A stretch of 64,000 bases of DNA. It comes from Misgurnus anguillicaudatus (Eukaryota > Chordata > Actinopteri > Cypriniformes > Cobitidae). The position numbers were made by a program, and so were the translations under genes. The notes below the pieces were generated by a model. That model was given only the letters and a program-made list of their open reading frames with translations, ran no database searches and was not told the origin of the DNA. Each line of letters starts with the position of its first letter. Position 1 is the first letter of the stretch. The stretch covers positions 2,916,501 to 2,980,500 of the forward strand of contig NC_073352.2 in NCBI RefSeq assembly GCF_027580225.2, read 5' to 3'. Shown in pieces: positions 47,903-59,709 of this stretch.

Positions 47903-48822
47903 AAACAGACTAGGGTTGTAACGGTATGAAATTTTCACGGTATGATAATCATCTCAGAAACTATCACGGTGTTCGTAGTTTCACGGTATATGTTATAAAA
48001 TTATTATTATTATAATCCTCAGCTATAATGACCCTTAAATGAATGAAAACAGATATGGTTTTTGGTTGAACATTTGGTTTATTATATCAAACTTTTTTTA
48101 GAAAAAAAAACTTTTGAAAAAAAAAGACAAAATAAAGCTGCATCACTCATTTGAACAAAATAAGAAATAAGTTATTTCTTTTTTAGATATTCCTATGTAT
48201 AATCTACTTAAAATTGACTTGTAATATAAATCACTTAAATGTGCTTTAGTGTTTTGAGAGAACGAGACAAGCACACATCCGTTTCCGATCTATGGCCGAT
48301 TTTCATGACTGGATTTCGGGATTCCCTCTGCATCACGGAAATAATACTGCTTTAAATTATGAACAAAACAAAACACACCTTTATCTGCACAGAGGGATGT
48401 GTTTGCGAATATGGTAGCACATGTTCAACGTATTTCCTCCTATTACAGCCACTCTTCATCCACATTTCTTGCAAACTGGATTATCCATATTTAAGGACAA
48501 CACGCGCTCATTTTTGGGATACCCAAAGTGTTCCCATAATGCAGATTTTAACTTTCTCAGCGGTGGATAGAGGTTAGATTTTGTCTCTGAAAAAAAAATA
48601 TTTTTTCTCTGGCTCTGAAATTTTCTCTGCTGTACATAAATGAGTAGTGTCTTGCAGTTATGTGAAATGAAGTAGCATATGCCCAATAGCACAGGTGAGA
48701 TCTCCTTTATTATAATTTTTTCCAAAACCGGTAATAAGCAAATGTTTACGGTATGATAATTGTGCATGTTAATATCATGTTATACCGTCATACTGGTATA
48801 CCGTTACAACCCTAAAACAGAC
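47903..48822. mobile_element. hAT element with TAGGGTTGTAACGGTAT ends
   Basis: Body 47911-48814 (904 bp), perfect 8-bp duplication aaacagac at 47903-47910 and 48815-48822. TAGGGTTGTAACGGTAT is exactly inverted at the right end. Related by termini to 34964-36059 and 13079-14223. Confidence 0.92.
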
Positions 48823-49336
48823 TATTGTCTTAGTCTAATTTTGTCATTTTGTAGTTCTTGTGCAATGGTCATTGTAGTCTTCATGTTACCCCATCCTAAT
48901 TGTTTCAGTGTCTTGTTTTCCTTGATTATCATATGTATATATCGACCTCATGTTGCCTTTGTTACAGAAAATATCATTCTTATACAGTTACACCAAAAGT
49001 GACAAAAGTTTAAACAAACAAACCTACATACAACATGTGAGCAACAGAGCATATCAGTGGAATGCAATTTTTGCCATAAATTCTTGATTTGTGCCGTTCC
49101 ATCCTAAAATCAAAATTGACCGCCACATATAGAGTTTTGTAGCTCGCATTTTTCACTACCTCTCTCTGACATGACAGGTTCTGTATAAACACCCATGGCA
49201 TAAGTCAACCGCTTACGTAAGCCTTGACACTTATACTTTTGGTAATTTTTGTGCCCGAAGTTACAAAAATGCTGTGTAACACATGCTCTGCATCCAAACC
49301 CCATTTTTCCCATAATTTTCCACATTATAGCTGAAA
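48823..49336. other. Intron, no recognised feature
   Basis: Overlapping short frames on both strands with no recognisable domain. Confidence 0.4.
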
Positions 49337-50489
49337 TCCTGTCCGAATCCACTTTTGCTAATTTAACGACCGGAAAAATGGTTTGTGAGCCGAGCGCATG
49401 GTCGAAAAGGATTGGTCCTATTTTTTTTAATGATTAATGGGAGTATTTTGGGTGTAACATGCAATAAACCAATGAGAGTCTCAGCTATCATCCCCTTTAA
49501 AAGCCAGTTGTGCTGGCACTATGTCTAATCCCTATTTAGATGACGGACTTTGTAAACTGAAAAACTAAGCGGAGGAAGAAGATCCCCAGTTTAAGATTAA
49601 TGTTAAATAATTGTGTTGTTTTTCACTTGTATTGAAATTGTTTTTTTTTTTTCTTTAAAACCTTTAAAACCCGTTTTCTTTTAGTCATGGAAGTAAAAAA
49701 GAAGGCTTTTAATTGCTTTAAATTTGTGGCTATCCAAAATCATCAAAAAAAGTAAGAAAAGGTTTGTACTGTAAAAATACTTTTTTGGTTACAAACAGGA
49801 GATAAACAATTTACAAACGGCTCTCCGCAAGGTTCAGCACTTGGACACCGTCAGTTTTTTTTAAGCATTACTTAAAAATGTTTCTCATCTCACCATATCC
49901 ACAGGTACAGAGTCATCATATACACTAAATCCGTGAGGTAGCATTTAAAAAAAAAAAAAACATTTAAAAACAGATTCATTTGTTTAAAGCAAAGCATTTA
50001 TTTACTTACCAGGCTGCAGGTGAAGCAGCTCTTTGTGCCTTCTAACGTCTCATAATTAGTCCTCATTTATGTCCAAGAGACTCAATAATAATCCTTTACA
50101 TTCAATCCTTTAATCTTTCATATTTAAAAGCGTTTTTGTGCTGCTCCGCATTCATGTATGTGTTAAGCAAACCCGCGTTGTCGTCCCGTTTAGGCGCATA
50201 TTACTAATGTGCTCTTTAAATAACAAAAAAAAACATATTGCACCATTGACTTTAGACTTTAGAGCAGGTTTTTGTTGGTCAATGGCGTAGTCTATTTTAG
50301 TTGCCTCAAAATAGCAATGCGCCAACAATGCGCCTGAACACACCTCGTTTTCAGGCCAGAACGCCCATGGGCACAAAGGGGGCGCAAATGCATTTGCTAT
50401 TTAAATAACGAGGCGCTAAACGTGAAAATTAAAATTGCGCAGGGTGGAAACTAGCAAAAGACATTTGCGCCGGGTGTAAGATAGAGCCC
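49337..50489 (+). repeat. Dispersed DNA-transposon repeat, copy 2 (3' end kept)
   Basis: Aligned by eye with 8136-8930 over its first 830 bp, then continues to a right terminus, taagatagagccc, at 50477-50489 that inversely matches the left terminus of copy 1 (GGGCCCTATTTTA). It carries a roughly 45-bp insertion relative to copy 1 near 49500 (aagccagttgtgctggcac). Confidence 0.78.
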
Positions 50490-51379
50490 ACAATCACTAA
50501 AGTAATCATCAAACTATTTTAGCAGTTTATTTTACAGAATTTGTGTCTTCCATATTCCACATAAACCATTTTAGTGTCAGGCAAAATTTCTTTAAGTTCA
50601 AGAAAACCAAGACTGTCCAATCATATCTTTACTCTATGGAAGACCCCAAAAAGTGAGCTGTTTCATGCCATACAATGCAATGAAAAAGCAGCATTAGATC
50701 CATTTTATCAGTTGTTTATTTTGTAATGTGTTGTCCAACTTTGGAGCAGAATCTAAGTGCAAAGAGGTGTAATTTAATAATCCAAAAATGCGAGACAATC
50801 CATAAAGTAATGGTGGCAAAAATTGCTTGGTACTTACACTATTCATGACACAGCCATCCTGCATGATGTAATCATTGCTAATCCCCTGACTACTCTCTTC
50901 TCCATATTTCTTTGGTTTTAGCATGGTAAACACTGATGTACATAAAATAAAACATGCCTGATTATTGTTTTAACCAATGTAACCTTCATGAATATAAACA
51001 AAGGAAATAATTTTTTTTTGCACGAGTAAAATGTTGAGATCTGCTTTGCATCTTTTTGTGCTTAAAAATTTAAATTGGCCAATCGGGCCAGTGACAGTTG
51101 CATCACTGCTAACAACACACATTCATTTTAACATGTTCGTACTATGTTACAGTAAATTAGGTAACTAGGTAACACAATGCCAGCAATATTGGTACACGAA
51201 AGCGCCTTTTTAGAGCAATGTCTGGTGCACATTTTTGATTTAAATCGCTTATGTGCACCTGTGTACCAGTTGTGTGCACCCCTGTTTATTTACATGCACA
51301 AGTATATAAAATGTACTCTCAGCTACTTATAGTTCTTAAATACATATTCTGTTTATGTATCATTGCAGATAATTTTAGC
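50490..51379. other. Intron, no recognised feature
   Basis: No coding or repeat structure supported. Confidence 0.4.
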
Positions 51380-51677
51380 TGGACAGTCACTGAACTTGAG
51401 TATAACACTTTTCTTATCTTTGTACATATGATGATCCAGAGGACCCAAGGATGAAGGCGAGAAGGAGAACAGACTCAGGATATGGAGAGAGTGGGGAGAT
51501 TGGGTATGTAAAGAAACACCAGAAAACATGGAGTAAGTCCTAATGAGACTAGACTCTGTGTGTGTGGAGGGTGTCCTTAAATAGGGAGTGGTGATGAATG
51601 ACAGCTGGTGGTAATCAGTATTACGGTGAATGAGATATTGCACGTAAATGGGAGCCGAGCATGGTAATTCTTTGACA
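51380..51677 (-). repeat. gypsy 3' LTR
   Basis: Runs from about gacagtcactgaac to tttgaca on the plus strand; pairs with 55770-56048 in the same orientation. Contains (minus strand) ctccctatttaagg, a possible TATA-type region. Confidence 0.78.
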
Positions 51678-51743
51678 GTATCCGTCTCTCCAAAGTCTAC
51701 TACTAAGGGGAGACAACTCCAGCGACGACGAGGCGGGCACCCT

Positions 51744-51947
51744 CTACTGCATAGAGCAGCATTTCAGGATGAGCATTGTGGAAAGTGCCAAGTCTGGGTC
51801 TTTGGCATCACAAATATATTGAAGGTTCTGGTGATCAGTTAATACTGTAAATAAATTACATGCTCCCTCCAACCAGTGTCTCCATTCCTCCAAAGCTAGT
51901 TTAATAGTTAGAAGTTCATGATAATCAATATCGTAGTTCTTTTCCAC
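51744..51947 (-). pseudogene. gypsy RNase H fragment
   Basis: [20 protein letters not shown] and then [13 protein letters not shown]: the catalytic Glu (HELL) and Asp (TDH) of Ty3/gypsy RNase H are visible. The C-terminal part and everything downstream through integrase are missing. Confidence 0.88.
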
Positions 51948-52004
51948 TGGGGTGAACTTGCGTGATAATTAAGCACATGGATTAGGATTTCCCTGCCAAA
52001 TCGG

Positions 52005-52655
52005 TGAAGAAAGTCTCTGAAAACTTTGCATTAAGTCCTGAAATACGGAGAGGGCGCTGACTAGACTGTAAGGCAGGGCTATTCAAATCTTACCCTGGAG
52101 GGCCAGAGCACTGCAGAGTTAAGCTCCAACCCTGATCAAACACACCTGAGCAAGCTAATCAAGGTCTTCTTGATCACTAGACAATCACAGGTGGGCAAGC
52201 TTGATTAGGGTTGGAGCTAAACTCTGTAGTGCTCCGGCCCTCCAGGGTAAGATCTGAATAGCCCTTCTGTAAGGCATTACGCAGTACTCAAAGTGGTTAA
52301 AAAAAGTCTCTGAAACCTTGTGCGTAAAGTCCTGAAATACAGAGAAGGCATTGACTAGACCGTAAGGAATCATACAGATTTCAAAGTAGCCAGTAGGGAT
52401 CACAAAGCAGTCTTCCATTCTTCCCCCTCACATATCTGAATCAGGCTATCGGCACTTCAGGGGTCCAGCTTCAAATACATCTGGGCTCCTTGAAATTGTT
52501 CTAAGCTTGCTGGGACAAGAGGGATAACTGAACTTGACAATTATATTGTTAAATGCACGATAATCATTCAAAATGAAGAAGAAGCTTGAAGCAGCAAGTG
52601 AAGTTGAGGGTCGAATGTATTCTTGTTGTATAGACTTCTTGATGTATATCTGCAT
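52005..52655 (-). pseudogene. gypsy reverse transcriptase fragment with internal duplication
   Basis: In minus order: YIKKSIQQEYIRPSTS, SSFFFILNDYRAFNNI, a deletion across the palm, then PTGYFEICMIPYGLVNAFSV followed by FQDFTHKVSETFF. The latter motif block then repeats as HFEYCVMPY, interrupted by a MITE, and SLVSALSVFQDLMQ at 52073-52005. The YxDD catalytic box was not found. Non-functional. Confidence 0.82.
52066..52274. mobile_element. Palindromic hAT MITE (193 bp) in gypsy RT
   Basis: Body 52074-52266, perfect 8-bp duplication ctgtaagg at 52066-52073 and 52267-52274. Nearly the whole element is one inverted repeat (CAGGGCTATTCAAATCTTAC against gtaagatctgaatagccctt). It would form a strong hairpin. 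Confidence 0.93.
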
Positions 52656-53137
52656 GAAATATTATACATACAAGATTTTACCTCTGGGCACTGGCTCACC
52701 TGAAAGGAGATCAATCATTCAGTCCCATGGTCAATGTGGTGGTAACTGGGAGTCTCTCTTGGGACAAAAGACATCCTTAAACTGATTGTAACAGTAAGGA
52801 ATATCCACAGAAACTTGAAGACTAGGAATGTCGATGGAAGTGGTTCTGACGATGAATAAAGGTCTGTTGGAAACTGTTAATATCTCACAGTTTTCCCAAG
52901 ACAGCATCGTATGGTTTTGTATTAACCATGATCACCCTAAGATAATAACCATTGTCAAATTCTCCAGAGCCAACAGATAGATATCCTCTTGGTAAAGCAC
53001 ACCAATCCTGAGCTTGATAGGACAAGCTTGATAATAAATGAGCGATCAGTTTAGGATTTTCTCAGTGATGACAGTGCTTGAAGATGCTTTTGGATTGGGC
53101 TTTTGGGTATTTACAGTAAATGACAGAGGTGGTTGGA

Positions 53138-53215
53138 GATGAAGTTGCTGGCTGACCCAGAATCAATTAGCGGGGTCATTTATGAATAACATGTCCAGAG
53201 CCACAGCAATACAAA
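53138..53215 (-). pseudogene. gypsy zinc knuckle and protease active-site remnant
   Basis: On the minus strand LYCCGSGHVIHK (CCHC-type knuckle: C, C, H visible) is followed by LIDSGSASNFIS, the DSG active-site box of a retroviral-type aspartic protease. The knuckle is cut at its start by the element at 53216-53997, beyond which gag continues. Confidence 0.82.
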
Positions 53216-53997
53216 TGGCGCTTTTCCATTGCATAGTACCCCACGGTTTGGTTTAGTTTGGGTCGGGTCAGCTTACTTTTGGGAGCTTTTCCATTAGGTG
53301 CAGTACGTGGTACCCGATACTTTTTTTCGTACCACCTCGGTTGGGGTTCCAAGCGACCCAAGCTGATACCAAACGTGACGCGAAAACACTGTAGATCACT
53401 GATTGGTCTGAAAGAAACGTCACTAACAGCGTCATCGCTAGCTTTACCTGTGCTAGGCTAGCTTGCGCTGTCTCAAGCAAACATGTTGTCATCTGTGCTC
53501 TGCTATAAGTTCCCAAACACCCTTTTAGCGACAAAAAACATCCACATGTTGAGAATCAGGGACACCATAACAGTTTTTTCCAGGCTTGCAGTTTGTGGCG
53601 GAACATTCGCGACGAGCACGTCAGCATTATATGCTTAAATGCAACTTCAGTGAGGCTCAGCGGAGCGCCGTCGGCTGACGCTGCGGGTGTTTGAAACTGT
53701 CATGTGATACAGAGGTAGTGATAAACGTGATGTGCAAACATCTATTTGTGGAGGCCAATTTTAATTTTGTGGCGGACTGAGAAATAAATAAATGTATGGG
53801 GATGTACAACAACGCTCTCCTCTCACTTGTATGATGTCACAGCTGTGGGCAGCGCAAATATAACGACACGCCTAAAATCCCTCCCACTGCGAAGTGATAC
53901 TAAACTCGATGGAAAAGCTAACTACGCCAAAGTGAGGTGAGCTGACCCGACCCAAACTAAACTAAACCGTGGGGTACTATGCAATGGAAAAGCGCCA
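53216..53997. mobile_element. DNA transposon with long TGGCGCTTTTCCATTG ends
   Basis: TGGCGCTTTTCCATTGCATA and the following roughly 40 bp (accccacggtttggtttag, gggtcgggtcagct) are inverted almost perfectly at 53940-53997. The flanks are aaa on both sides, a possible 3-bp duplication. No transposase is visible; it is a 782-bp non-autonomous element. Confidence 0.88.
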
Positions 53998-54650
53998 AAA
54001 CACAATCCCTGGGTCTGCCGTTTTTGAGAGTGAAAGGCAAGTGGAATCTATCTGCATGGGTTCAAGTTCTAGAAAATTCTTGTGGTTGGCAAGAGGACAA
54101 GGAGTGATGACCTTGAAAGGTAGTAAATTCAAAACATTTGTGTAGTTTTCTACCCTGATGGATAGTTGAATGAATTCTTCCAGTCTAATGATGTCATCAT
54201 AGACAGCAAGATTTATACGTAATGCAGGATTCAAACCTTGAATCAATAGTAATCAATGCACATTCATTCCAGCCGCTGGCTGCAACAAAGGTAGGAAACT
54301 TGAGAGCCAGTCAGACACAAACATTTTTCTTTGTTTCAAATGTTAAAATTGATCACAAATAGAAGAATCATCAGCGGCCTTTCCAAATACTTCACAGTAG
54401 TGATCGAGGAAATTAGAAACTGTTTGGGTAGCTGGCCCTGATTGCCATATAGTCTCTGCCCATTTTAGAGCTTTGCCCTAAACAGTGAAGTGATGAATGT
54501 TATCTTAGCCTTTCGTTGGTAAATCAATGTGGTCGCATTCTTAGTGCTGGAGAGCATTGTAGACTTAAGCCGTTGCACTCCTCTACCAAACCAGAGTAGA
54601 GCACCAGGTTAACCATGGGCTAACTATGGTAGCCAGGACAAGCGCAGTGA
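53998..54650 (-). pseudogene. gypsy gag fragment
   Basis: The minus frame 54246-53977 reads LIQGLNP-like IQGLNPALRINLAVYDD, then EPMQIDSTCLS, the typical gypsy Gag C-terminal segment before the zinc knuckle. Upstream text to about 54650 also has gag flavour (ETVSSPKWAE-like, frames broken). No complete ORF. Confidence 0.75.
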
Positions 54651-54690
54651 CTGAAGTGGTGGTGGAATGGAGTAAGGAGCTGCTTATCCT

Positions 54691-55212
54691 TTAAAGGTAT
54701 AGCAGAAGATTTTCTTTTTCCGGGTGGATCATCTAGACTATTGGTCATCCCAGTTGTCAATCATTCTGATGATATGTTGACGTAAGGCCGTCATATGTGC
54801 TCGTCCCTAGGTTCGCTTTCTGCACATGCGCACTTTCATTCATTGAAGCTCACATTCTCACCATGTTTTTTTCTAAATGTTTGAGGGTCACAAGAGAAAA
54901 AGTGTCTACGAATTGTATGAAAGAAGTGAAAGGACTCTGAAGAAAGAAACAAGACCAGAGTGGTTTTGGGAGACTATTTCACATACTGCGTGCGCTAAAA
55001 GCACAGGTTAGGCTTGCCACGCAAAGAGTTTACTCGACAAGTAAAGTTTGTCATGCTATTTGGAGAAATCCATTTAAAATCACTGCTAGTAAAAGTTGAT
55101 GTAAGCTATGATTAGCGATGCTAGCTCTGGCACAAGTCGTAAACATGCTGTCGGTAAACATGCCGACAGCAACTTGTAAACAGAGTGAAGAGAAGAACTA
55201 GACTGCTGCATG

Positions 55213-55265
<53 letters not shown>

Positions 55266-55388
55266 GCACGCGTTTAATAGGCGTTCCCTCTCTGGAGCAG
55301 GTATAGTGTTGCACATGTGCATTTTCTTTTTAAAGTGGAGGGGCGGTTATTTTCAAAAATTTGGGAAAATCTTTCGCTATACCTTTAA
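54691..55388. mobile_element. TTAA-flanked MITE inside the gypsy element
   Basis: TTAA at 54691-54694 and 55385-55388; body 54695-55384 (690 bp). AGGTATAGCAGAAGATTTTC pairs with the reverse complement of the right end AGGTATAGCGAAAGATTTTC. A (CT)n tract lies within. Confidence 0.87.
55219..55263. repeat. (CT)n microsatellite
   Basis: About 22 uninterrupted CT dinucleotides inside the TTAA-flanked element; the Ser-Leu and Arg-Glu frames across it are artefacts. Confidence 0.97.
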
Positions 55389-55482
55389 TACTTTAAAAAC
55401 ATCTTGTTGTGATGTTAGGGTCTGGTCTTCTGTCAGGGAAACACAGACCAGGTGGAGATGGTAACAAAAACAACAACAAGTA

Positions 55483-55678
55483 GTTTAAACCCCGGTCCTC
55501 AAGGACCCCCTTCCAGAATATTTTAGATGTCTCCTTAATTAACACACCTGATTTAACTCATTAGATTGTTAAGGTGACATTCTGGAAGGAGGCTGATGAG
55601 TTGGTTCAGGTGTTTTACATAAGGAGAATTCTAAAACTTTCTGGAAGGGGACCAGGATTGAAGAACACTGGTTTAAAC
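55483..55678. mobile_element. hAT MITE, left end shortened
   Basis: Body 55491-55670 with the perfect 8-bp duplication gtttaaac at 55483-55490 and 55671-55678. The reverse complement of the right end is CAGTGTTCTTCAATCCTGGT; the left begins directly at cccggtcctcaaggacc and lacks the CAG end, yet cccttccagaa matches on both sides. Confidence 0.78.
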
Positions 55679-55769
55679 AACAGGTAAGTAAATGAATGAT
55701 AACCTTCTCAGGTATATGACTGAAGAATTTGAAGATGAGAATCGATTAAGTTGCCACACACACACTTCT

Positions 55770-56048
55770 TGACAGTCACCGAACTTGAGTATAACATGTT
55801 CCTTATCTTTATAGATAAATCCAGATGATCCAAGGATGAAGGCAAGAAGGAGAAAAGACTGAGGATACGGAGACAGCTGTCTGGTTCATAGAGAAACACC
55901 GAAGAACATTGGGTAAGTCCAAACGACAGCAGATAGTGTATGTGTGTGGAGAGAGTCCTTAAATATGGAGTGGTGATGAGTGACAGCTGGTGGTGATCAG
56001 TATTCTGGTTGCGGGTGAGTGGGAGCGGAGCCTGATGATTCTGTGACA
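55770..56048 (-). repeat. gypsy 5' LTR
   Basis: Same-orientation partner of 51380-51677 and the promoter-side LTR for the antisense element. Ends read tgacagtc and gtgaca on the plus strand. Confidence 0.78.
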
Positions 56049-57959
56049 GTATCAGTACATGTTTTGACTTATTTAGAAAATTTTGGCATCAATATATCTG
56101 TCTTCAGAAGCTTTTTGCACCAATCCCACAAAATAAATTATACTGTAGTCAAGATCTTTGAGGAGCATACTCCATAACATTATTTTTGTTAAACTATGCA
56201 AATCAAATTAATATGTCAGAATTACGTGTATTTAGAATATACTACATTATATACATAGTTATAATACTAAATTGTATGTTTAAAACCGACTGATTGTAGC
56301 ATTTAAATGATGTCTAGACTTCTGATAATTTACAATGTGTTTAAGGCCAATGTGAAAGAGCTACATGTCAAAATAAATATTGCAGGTGAAGGTAATTCTT
56401 GTATTTAAAATGTGTCTGCTGTTACTCCTAAACTCCATTTAAGGATTTAAACATTGACAGCTGCTCTTTTATGTCAATAATATTAATTAGGCATAATTTA
56501 AAGGAGGAAAACTGAAACTTTTCAGAGCTACAGTAGTATACAAACTCAATGAGTGTGATGGTGAGACTCCCAGTTTTTTTTTTTGTCAAAAATATAGTGT
56601 CACATCTTATTTAAATTGCATGCCGTATTTTGGTCTTCACAGACAATGCATGCTGTGTCCTGGGGTAAAAATTAAAATCTGACGGTAAAACATTCCGGCA
56701 AAAAAATCTTGTCCAGTTACTTTATATACGGTATGAGGTGAGTTAAATTAGAAGCACAAAACATGTTATGTTCCCAATACTGCAACATGACAGTCCCTCA
56801 ATGTAACAAAACAAGAAACAACAGCAGCGGACCATACAACAGTATATCGATTAAAATGAAAAATGAGCTCTGCACTGTGAAGTGACACTTTGTGTATAAA
56901 GACAGCCCCTCAGTCACAGACTCACATACTGTAGATTGATGGCCCACATCTTAAAGGATGTGTACCGCTCACCGCTTTCAGAAGAAAGTAATAAAATAGC
57001 TAATAAATAAGTTTCAGTAATTTAGTATCTCTAACACTTTACCAATTTCAACTTTGTATTGGATCTGCCATTTTGCTCATGTTACTCTATGTATTAGCGT
57101 TGGTTCTAGACCCTTCTTAGGGAGGCTTCAGCCAGTCTTTCATCTTAGCCATTAGTAAGTCTATCAAACTATAAAAGATACGTTTCAGAAGTTTTATTTT
57201 GAAAATAATTTATTTAAAAATAATATTTAAAATGACGCAAAATGCAGCTTTGCACGTTATGCACATGTGTGGTATCTGCCAGTGGAGTACAGTAGAGTTG
57301 GACAGTGGAATAGAGCGCATGCTGCAGGTCATCTGGAGCCAGCTGCAAACTCAAAATCATTGTTTCAAAAATATGCAGCGTAGAAGCTCACAGAAGTTAT
57401 TTTCGCTGATGTTTTAATTTGTTTTAATGCCTGTATGAGTGCATTCATGTCTGCAAAAAGGGCTGGCCGATTTGGCAATTTTTTAAATCTATTTATGGAT
57501 TCTCAATTATTTTGTTTTATGTAGTACTGGCAAGAACAAAGTCCAGTAATAAAGCGAGTGCTTGTACCGCCCTAAGATTAAATGAAAAATCAATAGTATA
57601 TAAAAATAATTTTATTAACTTTTACGTTGCGCCAAAAAAATAACATAAAGACTAAACATGAATTGAAGAAATAAGTAATAGATTCATGAGGCCAAATACT
57701 GCTGGTTTGATCAACACAAAACAAATAAAATCTCATTTACTTAGCCTGCAGCCTCGTGCCTCTGGCCTAATCACAGCCGTGATCATATAGAGCTATAACA
57801 CTCATCCTCAAGTCATATTGCTTAATTATCCCACGTGTATAATTCAAGATTACTTGCTAGTGCTTTGCAAACTGAAGAAAAGGTGTTTTTAGTTTACCGC
57901 CATAAATGACACATTTTGGAATACAGGGTCTGTATTTTTGCCTTTTTCTATTTATTAAG
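56049..57959. other. Intron, no recognised feature
   Basis: AT-rich, no recognisable gene or element; the frame at 57199-57417 has no domain. Confidence 0.4.
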
Positions 57960-58590
57960 TAGGGGCCAATCTCATTTCTCTGTCTTACCCCTTCCCCTTT
58001 GTCTTCCCCTTGCCCCTTGAAACCGAGTGAAGACACCCCTCGATTACCGTTTGCGTCACCTTCCCTTGCCGCTAACTGGCTGCTACATCAACAGAGGCGA
58101 CAAGCGTTGACATAAACAAAGAAGATGCCGTCGTCTCAGGTTGTGGTATCGATTGTCTAAGCTGAGCTCGACAAATAGTGCATAACTTAGCTGCTAGCTA
58201 GCGGCTTAACTAGCGATTCAAAACAAAAACATTACAATTAAAACCACTTGAACATTTTATTGAAGTATCATAAAACATGAGTGTCATAATATAATATCAA
58301 TTAAACTTCCGAAAATAACTTTACTTTCATTTGTGCGACTCATTCACAGTTCGATGTTCAGCCATAAAAAAGTCTTGATGCCGGTACTCCTGAGAAAATC
58401 CTACATTAACGTTTACCCCTCTCTTTCAAGTGTGGTCCTTATCACACTTCGTTTCAAGGGCTATGTATCCCTACGCCTTGGCCCTAGCCCTTGATCAAAA
58501 TGAGAACTGAGACGCCACTTCCCCTCACATGAACGCGCAAAACCAAAGGGGAGGGGTAAGGGGTAAGACAGAGAAATGAGATGCACCCTA
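57960..58590. mobile_element. DNA transposon with pyrimidine-rich inverted ends
   Basis: The left end (tctcatttctctgtcttacc from 57971) is inverted at the right (ggtaagacagagaaatgaga), extending to about 45 bp including ccccttcccctttg. Outer bases TAGGG occur at both ends. The target duplication is unclear. Confidence 0.78.
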
Positions 58591-59709
58591 ATACTCCCTG
58601 TGAATGATATGATGCTGACAATAAAGTTTTTGAATGTGCAATTGAGAAATTGCCACCCACCGCCATCAATACACACACACGCACGCACACACACATTCAC
58701 GACACCTCAAAATGTCCCCGTGAGGTCACAAATTTACTGGTATTCCTATCTTTGTGGGGACAATTGCATTACATATTCAGCATTACTTTTAAAGTAAATA
58801 CTTAGTAAAATAGAAGAAACAATCAAATATCATTCAGGAGAATTCAGTACCTACATAAGAGCTTCACTGTTATGAAATGCCATGAAATATTCATAGAGGT
58901 TTCAAGAGTGCTAAATCAAAATTGATTTTCTTATGACGTTTTAACAAAAATAACATCAACAGTTGTCATCACCACCTGATATGACATATGATCTATTACT
59001 ATAAGGAAAGACATGTGCTATCTGATATTGATGAAATATGGACCTATGTTGAGACCAGGTCTAAAAACACTGGCACATATTAGTCAATCTAACTTGACTT
59101 ACAGTCTTCAAAGGAGTTTCTGGGGAACATTTTACCTCTCTGGCTGTAAGCTTGTGAAATTTGAGTGCCTATCGGGAAAATGGTGGTTTAACAGAATTAG
59201 ACTGTTATGTGTAGATATGTTTTTGAGTTATAGCACCAATATATGCTTGAAATAGAGGAAAATCTGCCTGTGGCACTTAGGCAGAACAATAAAGGTTCGT
59301 GGCAATCTCTACCCACATATGCTGATGTCTGGCGTGCGGGGGATCAGACAACTTCAAATGTGTCATACGGCACATTTGAGATAAATGTGTGTGTTCCTCT
59401 GCTGTCTGACGCTGTATGAAGACAAACAGGAAGGAGGGTCTTGTCACAGCCCATCCATTCATTCCTGATGAAAGCTCATTAGCAAACCACTTAACTCCTC
59501 AGACAGACTACTTTCTCATCGTCTGTCAAAGACATAGCCATATGTGGCATGTACAGAGACTTGAGCGTCATCTTTTTTATAATGGTCGCATTTTGTGTTT
59601 TGTTTTAATTTGTTTGTTTGTATTTTTTGGTACTATTTTCCCAAGTGATAGATTTTCAAACATTAGTACTATATCCCAAATGATCATTTGGTTTTAACAT
59701 TACCTAAAC
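58591..59709. other. Intron with CA microsatellite
   Basis: An interrupted (CA)n tract at about 58670-58695. No other feature supported. Confidence 0.45.

Larger units (their letters stand above)
51380..56048 (-). mobile_element. Ty3/gypsy LTR retrotransposon, antisense, integrase deleted
   Basis: Direct repeats of about 280-300 bp (LTRs) at 51380-51677 and 55770-56048 bracket, on the minus strand, gag, zinc knuckle, protease, RT and RNase H remnants in canonical order. Integrase is absent between RNase H (ending about 51744) and the 3' LTR. The LTRs share tgaacttgagtataaca, gaaggagaa, aagaaacacc and tggagtggtgatga with many differences, so the insertion is old. At least four later elements sit within it. 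Confidence 0.87.

Noticed and set aside
48456..48767. 103-residue minus frame
   Set aside because: Inside the hAT element 47911-48814, no BED finger or hAT dimerisation motif visible.
55086..55322. Arg-Glu repeat frame
   Set aside because: Artefact of the CT microsatellite.
51380..56048. Considered as an endogenous retrovirus
   Set aside because: Gag, protease and RT motifs are Ty3/gypsy type and no envelope region is seen.
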